Assembly: GCA_014871545.1 (NCBI GenBank) | Contig: WGSR01000084.1 | Span: 1 to 6,683 of the forward strand | DNA from: Collinsella sp. | GTDB taxonomy: Bacteria; Actinomycetota; Coriobacteriia; Coriobacteriales; Coriobacteriaceae | Reading direction: 5' to 3' | DNA: 6,683 nt | Shown: positions 1-5,043 of the stretch, piece after piece | Layout: the number at the start of each line of letters is the position of its first letter | How positions within the stretch are numbered: the stretch's first letter is position 1 | Program-made: the position numbers and the translations under genes | The notes under the pieces: generated by a model | What the model saw: only the letters and a program-made list of their open reading frames with translations | What the model was told of the DNA's origin: nothing | Database searches by the model: none

Positions 1-331
1 CGTTCAAGTATCCGCAGGTCCTTTGGTCTTTTGGACCGCCGCCCCCGCGAACGAAAAAGATAATACGATGCAACCTTGGGGGCTGTCAACGAAAACCTCT
101 AGATACACGGTTCCGGGCGTATCTATATACCTTTGACCTGCGGTTTTGCTGTGTTTGGATATGAAGGACGGTGAATTTGCATGTAGCGGTGACATTTCCC
201 GAGGGAACACTTTGTCGTAGTGGAGTACGCTGGCTGGAACGAACTTCGATAACGACCCTCTTGCACTATTACACAGGTTGCAATCGGGCTTCCACGGCAC
301 GATCGAGCGTGGATAATCTCCCGCTTTTAGC
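1..331. other. gene-free or unrecognised left edge
   Basis: I recognise no gene here. A 98-codon minus-strand frame runs from a GTG at 300 to a TGA at 4-6, but it has no convincing ribosome binding site, many codons that are rare in the window's solid genes (AGA, CTA, TTA), and no motif I know. On the plus strand, the frame starting at base 2 is open from the window edge to a TGA at 134-136, then to a TAG at 218-220, and ends at a TAA at 314-316. It could be a decayed gene tail entering from the left, but that many stops is not far from chance. The stretch ends with an inverted copy of the TCCACGCTCG repeat at 304-313. Confidence 0.4.
304..316 (-). repeat. TTATCCACGCTCG repeat, inverted copy
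   Basis: Read on the minus strand this is TTATCCACGCTCG, identical over 13 bases to 4408-4420 on the other side of the sugar locus. Shorter copies of the TCCACGCTC core lie at 360-368 and 4462-4470. Four copies in under 5 kb, all in non-coding DNA, suggest a dispersed intergenic repeat family. Confidence 0.6.
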
Positions 332-398
332 GCGGCTCTAAGGCCAAAGTGGCAGATTTTCCACGCTCATTCTCCAGGCGGGAGAACTATAGAGCCGC
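332..398. repeat. 67-bp hairpin repeat with 9-bp terminal inverted repeats
   Basis: GCGGCTCTA at 332-340 is perfectly inverted as TAGAGCCGC at 390-398. Inside lies a second perfect hairpin, TTCTCC (370-375) with GGAGAA (381-386) around a 5-nt loop, preceded by TCCACGCTC (360-368). Bases 357-385 match 4408-4436 at 25 of 29 positions. The element ends two bases before the rpiR stop codon, so it lies directly downstream of that gene and may act as its 3' end structure, though there is no clear U-run. It could instead be a small palindromic mobile or REP-like element. The terminal heptamer GCGGCTC recurs at 433-439, inside the 3' end of rpiR. Confidence 0.55.
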
Positions 399-400
399 AA

Positions 401-1273
401 CTACTCGGGCCAGGCCAAAGTAGACCCATAGAGCGGCTCCCCCTTGGTGCAGGGGTAGCGACTCAAGTAACACGACGATAGCAAGTCGAAGAAATAAGTC
501 ATGGCGTATTTCGAATAAACGCCGAGTCGGTCAATTCCGTTTCCCGCATTACCAAGACGATATACACGGTCAAAAGACCTCGATTTGTCATCGTTGCTAA
601 ACGCAGTTATTAGAATCTTCCTGCCCGAACGGCAATCAAGATACTCACGCGCCTGTGACGCAAATAGCCCGGAGACCGATACGAGAATTATCAATGACTG
701 CGAAGCGTCTCCCATGTTTTTCAATTCCGCGACGTTAGCCCCAGCAACTATGCGAACTATCTTGCCCGCATAAAACATTTCCTGCTGAAATCGTACGAGA
801 TTGGCGCTCACATTATTGGTGCACCAGATTTCAACGTTTTTATGGCCATCAATTTCGTCGGCAAGGTGCTTAATAGCAATATCGGACACGCCGCTTTCAA
901 CCTCAGCGAACATCTCGATCATGCGAACGTCGAGCTCTGCCCTGTACTCCTCGTAGCCAAATTCCTCCTCTCGATGGCTTAAGTCGCTTGGAAAGACTGA
1001 TTGAGTAAATGATTCTTTCAAATCGCTAAGAGACTGGTAGCCCAATCGATTGCAGAAACGACGAACAGCGGAACGGGTCACGAATGCATCGCGGGTTATT
1101 GCGGCAACATTGATTTCGCTCGAACGCCTAATGTGAGCGACGAGATATCGAGCGATGGCGGCATCGTTTGACCCAAACTCGCTGTTGATGATGGAGCTAA
1201 TGCGATTGAGCACATCGAAGTCATTGATATTCACGTGATCCCTCTTTCCGCTCTCCTCGAAATCATAGTTCAT
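401..1273 (-). CDS. MurR/RpiR family transcriptional regulator
   Basis: This is a 290-residue DNA-binding regulator of the RpiR family, which normally binds DNA through an N-terminal helix-turn-helix domain and a sugar phosphate through a C-terminal SIS domain. Residues about 20-90 fit the HTH_6 pattern, ending in VTRSAVRRFCNRLGYQSLSD, the usual recognition helix and RFxxxLG motif. Residues about 130-265 fit a SIS fold, with VSVSGLF near 198-204 at the place of the usual I-S-x-S-G-x-T. Length is normal. It is divergent from the GH1-PTS operon, so it most likely controls it, and may regulate itself. The ATG at 1273 directly follows an in-frame TAA and has no good ribosome binding site. A GTG at 1234 (residue 14) follows AGAGGG at good spacing and may be the true start. 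The last codons overlap a repeated sequence found just downstream. The family call is firm; the effector is unknown. Confidence 0.9.
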   Translation of the reverse strand: MNYDFEESGKRDHVNINDFDVLNRISSIINSEFGSNDAAIARYLVAHIRRSSEINVAAITRDAFVTRSAVRRFCNRLGYQSLSDLKESFTQSVFPSDLSHREEEFGYEEYRAELDVRMIEMFAEVESGVSDIAIKHLADEIDGHKNVEIWCTNNVSANLVRFQQEMFYAGKIVRIVAGANVAELKNMGDASQSLIILVSVSGLFASQAREYLDCRSGRKILITAFSNDDKSRSFDRVYRLGNAGNGIDRLGVYSKYAMTYFFDLLSSCYLSRYPCTKGEPLYGSTLAWPE

Positions 1274-1276
1274 TTA

Positions 1277-1318
1277 TTGAATCAAACAGCTTTGGTCGTT
1301 CTCCTATGATTCAAATCA
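1277..1318. promoter_or_regulatory. candidate RpiR operator region in the divergent intergenic gap
   Basis: TTGAATCA (1277-1284) and TGATTCAA (1307-1314) form a perfect 8-bp inverted repeat separated by 22 bases. The right copy is also part of a near-palindrome, TGATTCAAATCA (1307-1318). A related TTGAATGA lies at 1364-1371. TATGAT at 1305-1310 is a good plus-strand -10 match overlapping the right half-site, but its -35 is poor. Placement between a regulator and its likely target operon supports an operator; this is inference from position and symmetry only. Confidence 0.4.
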
Positions 1319-1373
1319 GTTGACGTCATCTTAATCGTAATTCCGCCACACGTATCCACCGTGTTGAATGATG

Positions 1374-1381
1374 GAAAGGGG
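1374..1381 (+). promoter_or_regulatory. ribosome binding site deciding the GH1 start
   Basis: GAAAGGGG lies four bases before the ATG at 1386. This makes 1386 a better start than the upstream in-frame ATGs at 1368 and 1371, which have no purine-rich sequence in front. It also places the conserved PFLWGSATASYQ motif at the usual distance from the N-terminus of a GH1 protein. Confidence 0.65.
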
Positions 1382-1385
1382 ATTC

Positions 1386-2804
1386 ATGGGCAACGTGAAC
1401 AACATGCCGTTTCTCTGGGGTTCCGCCACGGCGTCTTATCAGTGCGAGGGTGCCTGGAACGAAGACGGCAAAGGCCTTGGCGAGTGGGATTTCTTTAGCC
1501 ACACAAGCAATAAGAACATCAACCATGTTGACGGTGATGTATCTTGCGACTTCTACCATCGCTATGAAGAAGATATCCGCATGATGAAAGAAGGCGGACA
1601 AAACACCTATCGCTTCTCTCTTTCATGGAGTCGAATCATCCCCACGGGTATCGGCGAAGTGAATGAAGAGGGTATCGATTTTTATAATCGGGTCATTGAT
1701 TGCTGCCTCGAAAATGGCATAGAGCCCAACGTTACGCTGTTCCATTACGATCTGCCATTCACGCTTGCTTGCAAAGGCGGATGGCTGAACAATGACATGG
1801 CAGAGTGGTTCTGCAAATACGCCAAGATTTGCTTTGAGCGCTTTGGAGACCGCGTCAAAATCTGGGCTACCGTTAACGAGCCGCATTTCTACAGCTACTG
1901 CGTAAACATGTTGGGCAACTATCCCCCCAATCGATCGCTCGACGTTCAGTCGTACATGCAGTTTCAGTACAACCTGATGCGCGCAAGCGCACTCGCAGTC
2001 CGAACATATCGTCAAATGGGCTACGACGGCATCATCGGCGCCGTCCACGATGGCGGCGTTGTCGAACTCGACCCGGCAACCGAGCACCCTGATGACGTAT
2101 TTCGATACGCAGACTTTTTCGCCAATCGCATGATTCTGGCACCAGCGCTTCAGGGTCAACTGCCGCCAGAAATGGACGAAATCCTTGAAAAACTTGGCGT
2201 CTCGCTCTATCGATCCCCAAATGACGTAGAAGAATTCAGAGACGGTAAAGTCGATTTTATTGGACTCAACGTGTATTGCCGAGAGTATGTAACCGACTGG
2301 CACGGTGGAGAGCTTGCCGTTTCGGCGAACAATAAGGGCGGTTCGAGCAAAAAGGTCGAAGGAAAATGCATTGCGCCCTTGTTTGAAAGCGCCCGCGACA
2401 GCAATGTTCCCCGCAATAAATGGGGCCGCGAAATACTCCCAGGTTGCATGTATTCAACCATCATGGATGTCCACGAGCGCTATGACGCGCCCCGCATCTT
2501 TATTACGGAAAACGGACATGGCGCCTATGAGCAACCAGACGCAGACGGAATGGTCCACGATGATGACCGCATCGAGCTTCTGGGCCAGTTCATCGAGCAC
2601 ATGATGAGGGCCAAGCGCGACGGCGCGCGCGTTGAGGGCTACTACCTCTGGTCGACGATGGATCTGTATAGCTGGATCAACGGCTACGAAAAACGATACG
2701 GACTTGTCCATATCGACTTCGAAAACAATCTGGAGCGCACCCCCAAAAAGAGCTGGTATTGGTACCGAGACCTTATCTCGAAGTATCAGGAGCAGGAAGG
2801 TTAG
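1386..2804 (+). CDS. GH1 6-phospho-beta-glycosidase (glucosidase or galactosidase)
   Basis: This 472-residue cytoplasmic enzyme should hydrolyse 6-phosphorylated beta-disaccharides or aryl-beta-glycosides delivered by the PTS. GH1 landmarks are all present: FLWGSATASYQCEG near the N-terminus, the acid/base glutamate in TVNEPHF (E165), and the nucleophile in FITENGHG (E375). The phosphate-binding signature S-x6-K-x-Y appears as SWINGYEKRY (S429, K436, Y438). It replaces the glutamate-tryptophan pair of non-phospho beta-glucosidases and closely resembles the LacG sequence SWSNGYEKRY. W430 follows the serine, a residue associated with galactoside or dual specificity in this family. There is no signal peptide. 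Its stop overlaps the ribosome binding site of the PTS gene, so the two are translationally coupled. The exact sugar cannot be fixed from sequence; the PTS partner favours beta-glucosides, the SW motif leaves phospho-galactosides open. Confidence 0.92.
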   Translation: MGNVNNMPFLWGSATASYQCEGAWNEDGKGLGEWDFFSHTSNKNINHVDGDVSCDFYHRYEEDIRMMKEGGQNTYRFSLSWSRIIPTGIGEVNEEGIDFYNRVIDCCLENGIEPNVTLFHYDLPFTLACKGGWLNNDMAEWFCKYAKICFERFGDRVKIWATVNEPHFYSYCVNMLGNYPPNRSLDVQSYMQFQYNLMRASALAVRTYRQMGYDGIIGAVHDGGVVELDPATEHPDDVFRYADFFANRMILAPALQGQLPPEMDEILEKLGVSLYRSPNDVEEFRDGKVDFIGLNVYCREYVTDWHGGELAVSANNKGGSSKKVEGKCIAPLFESARDSNVPRNKWGREILPGCMYSTIMDVHERYDAPRIFITENGHGAYEQPDADGMVHDDDRIELLGQFIEHMMRAKRDGARVEGYYLWSTMDLYSWINGYEKRYGLVHIDFENNLERTPKKSWYWYRDLISKYQEQEG

Positions 2805-2808
2805 GAGA
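2803..2808 (+). promoter_or_regulatory. PTS ribosome binding site overlapping the GH1 stop
   Basis: AGGAGA overlaps the TAG stop of the GH1 gene (2802-2804) and lies five bases before the ATG at 2814. This arrangement supports co-transcription and coupled translation of enzyme and permease. Confidence 0.75.
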
Positions 2809-2813
2809 AAGAG

Positions 2814-4214
2814 ATGAAATATCAGGCAATGTCCGAAACAGTCCTTAAGGCTGTTGGCGGCAAAGAGAACATTACATCGGTAACTCATTGTGCGACGCGC
2901 CTTCGCATCGACGCACGAGACACCTCGATCATCGATCTCCAGCTCGCCAAATCGGCCGATCAGGCGCTCGGGGCAGTAGTCAGCGGTGGCCAGCTTCAGG
3001 TGATCATCGGCCCCAACGTCACCGAGGCTTACAACGACTTCCTCGACTTCGCGGGAATCGAAGTCGGCGGTGGCACGGTTGCCGACGATGCCCAAACCGC
3101 CAAAGACCTTGCAGAAGGCATTAAAAGCGGTAACACCGCCATGGGCTTGATTGAGAAATTCGGGAACGTCTCTGCACAGGTATTCATGCCCATCGTCCCG
3201 GCGCTCATCGTTGGCGGACTCATTCTTTCGATCAAGAATCTCCTGGTCAATTATTGCGGATTGAGCACCGATAGCGGAACCGCCCAGGTCCTGTTGGCGA
3301 TCTTTAGCGCTTCGTTTAGCTTCTTGCCCGTTTATCTTGGTTATCAGCTCGCAGCCGTCATGAAGATGCAGCCCATCATGGGCGCATTGCTGGGCGCGAT
3401 CATGATCAGCTCGTCCATTAGCGGTGCTGAGGGTCTCGACTTTCTTGGCATCCCCATCCCGACGAATGACTACTCGAGCACGGTGGTGCCAATCGTACTG
3501 GGCGTCGTGTTCATGTACTTCGTCGATCGCGGTCTTCAGAAAATCATTCCCGACGTTACCAAACTGTTCTTGAAGCCGCTGCTCACCATGATCATCGTCG
3601 TGCCCGTCGAGCTGATTATCCTTGGCCCCGCCGGCAGCATGATGGGCTACGCGCTGAGCGATGCCGTCACGTGGCTTATGGACAACGTGGCATTTATCGC
3701 CACTCCGATCCTGGCAGCCCTTAACCCCTATTTCGTCATGCTCGGTCTCGATAAGGCTTACATCGCAATCGAAGTTACGAGCCTGGCGCAGCTCGGTTGG
3801 GCACCCATTATCTTTGGATTCATCTCGAACCTCTGCATTGGCGGCACGAGCCTCGCCCTGGCAACTGCCATGAAGGGAAACAAAGAGAAGAGGGGTATGG
3901 TCACCACGGTTGCCGTCACCGCACTCTGTGGCGTAACCGAGCCCGCGTTCTACGGTTGCCTCATCGAGCGTCCCCGCCTGCTTGTCGGCACGGCAATCGG
4001 CGCGCTCTGCGCTGGACTCCCTGCAGGCATCTTTGTTCTGAAAGAGTATGTTGCGGGAGCATGCCCCGGCCTTCTTTCGGCACTCATCTTTATCGCTCCC
4101 GATGGGTCCATGGGCAACTTCGTGCTGGCATGCGTTGTCGCCATCATCGCCATCGTCGTCTCCTTCATCGCTGCACGCGTGATCATCAAGAAGAACCCCA
4201 GCTATATTGAGTAG
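2814..4214 (+). CDS. PTS beta-glucoside-type permease, EIIBC
   Basis: This 466-residue membrane protein is an Enzyme II of the glucose/beta-glucoside PTS superfamily, taking up a sugar while phosphorylating it. Residues 1-80 are the EIIB domain, with ENITSVTHCATRLRI placing the phosphorylated cysteine at C26, followed by SGGQLQVIIG. A polar linker (about 82-110) leads to an EIIC domain (about 115-460) with roughly ten hydrophobic segments. The domain carries GVTEPAFYG (373-381), the family's GITEP sugar-site motif. Many beta-glucoside permeases continue into a C-terminal EIIA domain to about 620 residues. Here the protein stops after EIIC, so EIIA must be supplied in trans. The usual GLHW-type histidine motif reads GLDKAYIAI (311-319). 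It lies nine bases after the GH1 stop and is followed by a terminator. Family assignment is firm; the substrate is inferred from the neighbour. Confidence 0.93.
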   Translation: MKYQAMSETVLKAVGGKENITSVTHCATRLRIDARDTSIIDLQLAKSADQALGAVVSGGQLQVIIGPNVTEAYNDFLDFAGIEVGGGTVADDAQTAKDLAEGIKSGNTAMGLIEKFGNVSAQVFMPIVPALIVGGLILSIKNLLVNYCGLSTDSGTAQVLLAIFSASFSFLPVYLGYQLAAVMKMQPIMGALLGAIMISSSISGAEGLDFLGIPIPTNDYSSTVVPIVLGVVFMYFVDRGLQKIIPDVTKLFLKPLLTMIIVVPVELIILGPAGSMMGYALSDAVTWLMDNVAFIATPILAALNPYFVMLGLDKAYIAIEVTSLAQLGWAPIIFGFISNLCIGGTSLALATAMKGNKEKRGMVTTVAVTALCGVTEPAFYGCLIERPRLLVGTAIGALCAGLPAGIFVLKEYVAGACPGLLSALIFIAPDGSMGNFVLACVVAIIAIVVSFIAARVIIKKNPSYIE

Positions 4215-4275
4215 ATGCCCGCTGTTTGCATTGGGGACATCCTCGGCAGACCATTAGCAAGAACCCAAGAAGTTC

Positions 4276-4311
4276 CTTAGGAGCTCGATTAATCCATTCG
4301 GATTCCTGAGG
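4276..4311 (+). other. 3' UTR hairpin before the operon terminator
   Basis: CCTTAGGA (4276-4283) pairs with TCCTGAGG (4304-4311), eight pairs with one G-U. An inner AATCC/GGATT hairpin sits between the arms. There is no T-run after it, so it is probably an mRNA 3'-end structure or a remnant, not a terminator itself. Confidence 0.4.
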
Positions 4312-4312
4312 C

Positions 4313-4356
4313 ACAAACGACCCCGATTCCACAATGAAATCGGGGCCGTTGTTTCT
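4313..4356 (+). terminator. intrinsic terminator of the GH1-PTS operon
   Basis: GACCCCGATTCC pairs with GAAATCGGGGCC around a short loop, flanked by an A-rich left side and GTTGTTTC on the right, about 100 bases after the PTS stop. The one imperfect stem position becomes a G-U pair on the minus strand, so the hairpin could also work in reverse, though no minus-strand gene ends here. Confidence 0.75.
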
Positions 4357-4407
4357 AAAGCCGTCGATAGACAATCGGTGTTTACCTTAGCTCCCTATCC
4401 AAGTTAA

Positions 4408-4471
4408 TTATCCACGCTCGTTCTCCGGTCGGGAGATTTTCTTCGCTCGCGTGTCCAGAAATCCACGCTCG
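4408..4471 (+). repeat. right-hand copies of the TCCACGCTCG repeat
   Basis: TTATCCACGCTCG (4408-4420) is followed by TTCTCC and GGGAGA, forming a small hairpin (TCTCC 4422-4426 with GGAGA 4432-4436). Bases 4408-4436 match 357-385 at 25 of 29 positions, including the same 5-nt hairpin loop length. A second core copy, TCCACGCTCG, lies at 4462-4471. The copies lie just outside the sugar operon terminator, mirroring those beyond the regulator's 3' end. Confidence 0.6.
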
Positions 4472-4505
4472 AACAGGACCCCATGTCCGCACCCGCCCTT
4501 GTCTC

Positions 4506-4552
4506 GATCTGTAACAGCAAGAGGCCTATTCCGCTTCTACATGTTACAGATC
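4506..4552. repeat. 47-bp palindrome, copy 1
   Basis: GATCTGTAACA (4506-4516) is perfectly inverted as TGTTACAGATC (4542-4552) around a 25-base interior. The interior itself can pair, AGAGGC with GCTTCT (one G-U), so the whole unit could fold into one long hairpin. It shares the ten-base arm core and interior length with the unit at 4586-4632, while interiors differ. Confidence 0.8.
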
Positions 4553-4585
4553 AAGATATTCCTAAAACACCCTAAGTTTCATCTC

Positions 4586-4632
4586 AATCTGTAACAGTTA
4601 GATGCCGAATATCGGTCTTGGTGTTACAGATT
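4586..4632. repeat. 47-bp palindrome, copy 2
   Basis: AATCTGTAACA (4586-4596) is perfectly inverted as TGTTACAGATT (4622-4632), again around exactly 25 bases. Inside, CCGA pairs with TCGG and AGA with TCT. The outermost arm base pair changed together relative to copy 1 (G-C to A-T), a compensated change that keeps pairing. The start-to-start distance from copy 1 is 80 bases. Confidence 0.8.
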
Positions 4633-4695
4633 TAGACAAACTGGAGGACGAGACAAACCAAAAACGGGATGGGCGCTAACCCGATGGCGCACCAC

Positions 4696-4736
4696 CTAAA
4701 TAGAAACGGGCCCTGTCCCATCAGGAACAGAGCCCG
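4696..4736 (-). terminator. intrinsic terminator of the tRNA-Thr transcript
   Basis: On the minus strand, CGGGCTCTGTTCC pairs with GGGACAGGGCCCG around a TGAT loop, a 13-pair stem with G-U wobbles, followed by TTTCTATTT. It lies about ten bases beyond the tRNA 3' end, the normal position for a tRNA terminator. Confidence 0.85.
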
Positions 4737-4745
4737 AAACTCTCA

Positions 4746-4820
4746 TGGAGCCAGTGACAGGAATCGAACCTGCAACCCACTGATTACAAATCAGTTGCGC
4801 TACCGTTGCGCCACACTGGC
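4746..4820 (-). tRNA. tRNA-Thr (anticodon UGU)
   Basis: On the minus strand the acceptor stem GCCAGTG pairs with CACTGGC, the D-arm is GCGCAACGGTAGCGC, and the anticodon arm is ACTGA-TTTGTAA-TCAGT, giving anticodon TGT for threonine ACA codons. The variable loop is GGGTT and the T-arm GCAGG-TTCGATT-CCTGT. The discriminator is T and CCA is encoded at 4748-4746. All stems are complete, so it should be functional. A terminator follows directly. Confidence 0.97.
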
Positions 4821-4829
4821 ACACTTGGC

Positions 4830-4879
4830 GCTTTCGCGCGAAGCCTGTTAAGGATAAAGGAATTGAAGACGGGGCGCAA
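4830..4879 (-). promoter_or_regulatory. possible tRNA-Thr promoter and leader hairpin
   Basis: On the minus strand TTGCGC (4879-4874) and TATCCT (4856-4851) are separated by 17 bases and would start transcription about 25 bases before the tRNA. The boxes match the consensus only moderately. The leader contains a palindrome, TTCGCGCGAA (4833-4842), that could form a hairpin before the mature tRNA end. The tRNA could also be transcribed by read-through from yacP. Confidence 0.35.
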
Positions 4880-4904
4880 CAGGCCCTTCGACCGACCACA
4901 TCTC

Positions 4905-4970
4905 AAAACTATTCGCCAGAACGAATAGTTTTATCCGTTCGCCAAAACCAAAAACTATTCGTTTTGGCGA
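4905..4970. repeat. nested inverted-repeat cluster with alternative hairpins
   Basis: The sequence AAAACTATTCGTTTTGGCGA (4951-4970) is inverted at 4913-4932 with one difference that is a G-U pair in RNA, giving a 20-bp stem and an 18-base loop. Two other perfect hairpins compete with it: AAAACTATTCG (4905-4915) with CGAATAGTTTT (4922-4932), and TCGCCAAAAC (4939-4948) with GTTTTGGCGA (4961-4970). On the minus strand it lies downstream of yacP and may stabilise or end that transcript. A decayed miniature element is another reading. Confidence 0.7.
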
Positions 4971-4972
4971 CG

Positions 4973-5022
4973 GCAACCCACAGTCCATTGATTACAAATC
5001 AACGGGCCGGCCAATTGGGAAA
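4973..5022 (-). pseudogene. relic of a second tRNA-Thr gene
   Basis: On the minus strand this stretch has GTTGA-TTTGTAA-TCAAT, a complete anticodon arm with the UGU anticodon, preceded by a D-loop-like CCAATTGGCC and followed by GTGGGTTGC. Thirteen bases (TGATTTGTAATCA) and then GTGGGTTGC are shared with the intact tRNA-Thr, but seven extra bases separate them here. The acceptor stem is not recognisable and the T-arm breaks off at the inverted-repeat cluster, so it cannot fold into a normal tRNA. Most likely a decayed tandem duplicate. Confidence 0.6.
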
Positions 5023-5043
5023 CGGGTCTCTATGGATAATCCC

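Noticed and set aside
1321..1328. Perfect palindrome TGACGTCA in the divergent gap
   Set aside because: An eight-base palindrome alone is weak, and a TTGACG -35 reading lacks a suitable -10 box at 16-18 bases.
1623..2303. Long minus-strand frame (226 codons) inside the GH1 gene
   Set aside because: The GH1 reading has all catalytic motifs; the antisense frame is a shadow with no recognisable domain.
2454..3095. Minus-strand 213-codon frame across the GH1-PTS junction
   Set aside because: It is antisense to two well-supported genes and their shared translational coupling site.
4215..4280. 21-codon frame starting directly after the PTS stop
   Set aside because: It has no ribosome binding site, encodes no known motif, and lies in the 3' UTR before the terminator.
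4506..4632. CRISPR array
   Set aside because: There are only two units, each internally palindromic with arms in opposite orientation; no direct repeat-spacer pattern and no cas genes.
4669..4851. Plus-strand 60-codon frame and matching minus-strand frame across the tRNA
   Set aside because: They read through the tRNA-Thr gene; the RNRTCNPLITNQLRY-like translation is the usual artefact of translating tRNA antisense.
4746..5022. Attachment-site pair of an integrated element
   Set aside because: The shared blocks are short, interrupted by a seven-base difference, centred on the anticodon arm, and no integrase lies between them; a decayed tandem duplicate fits better.
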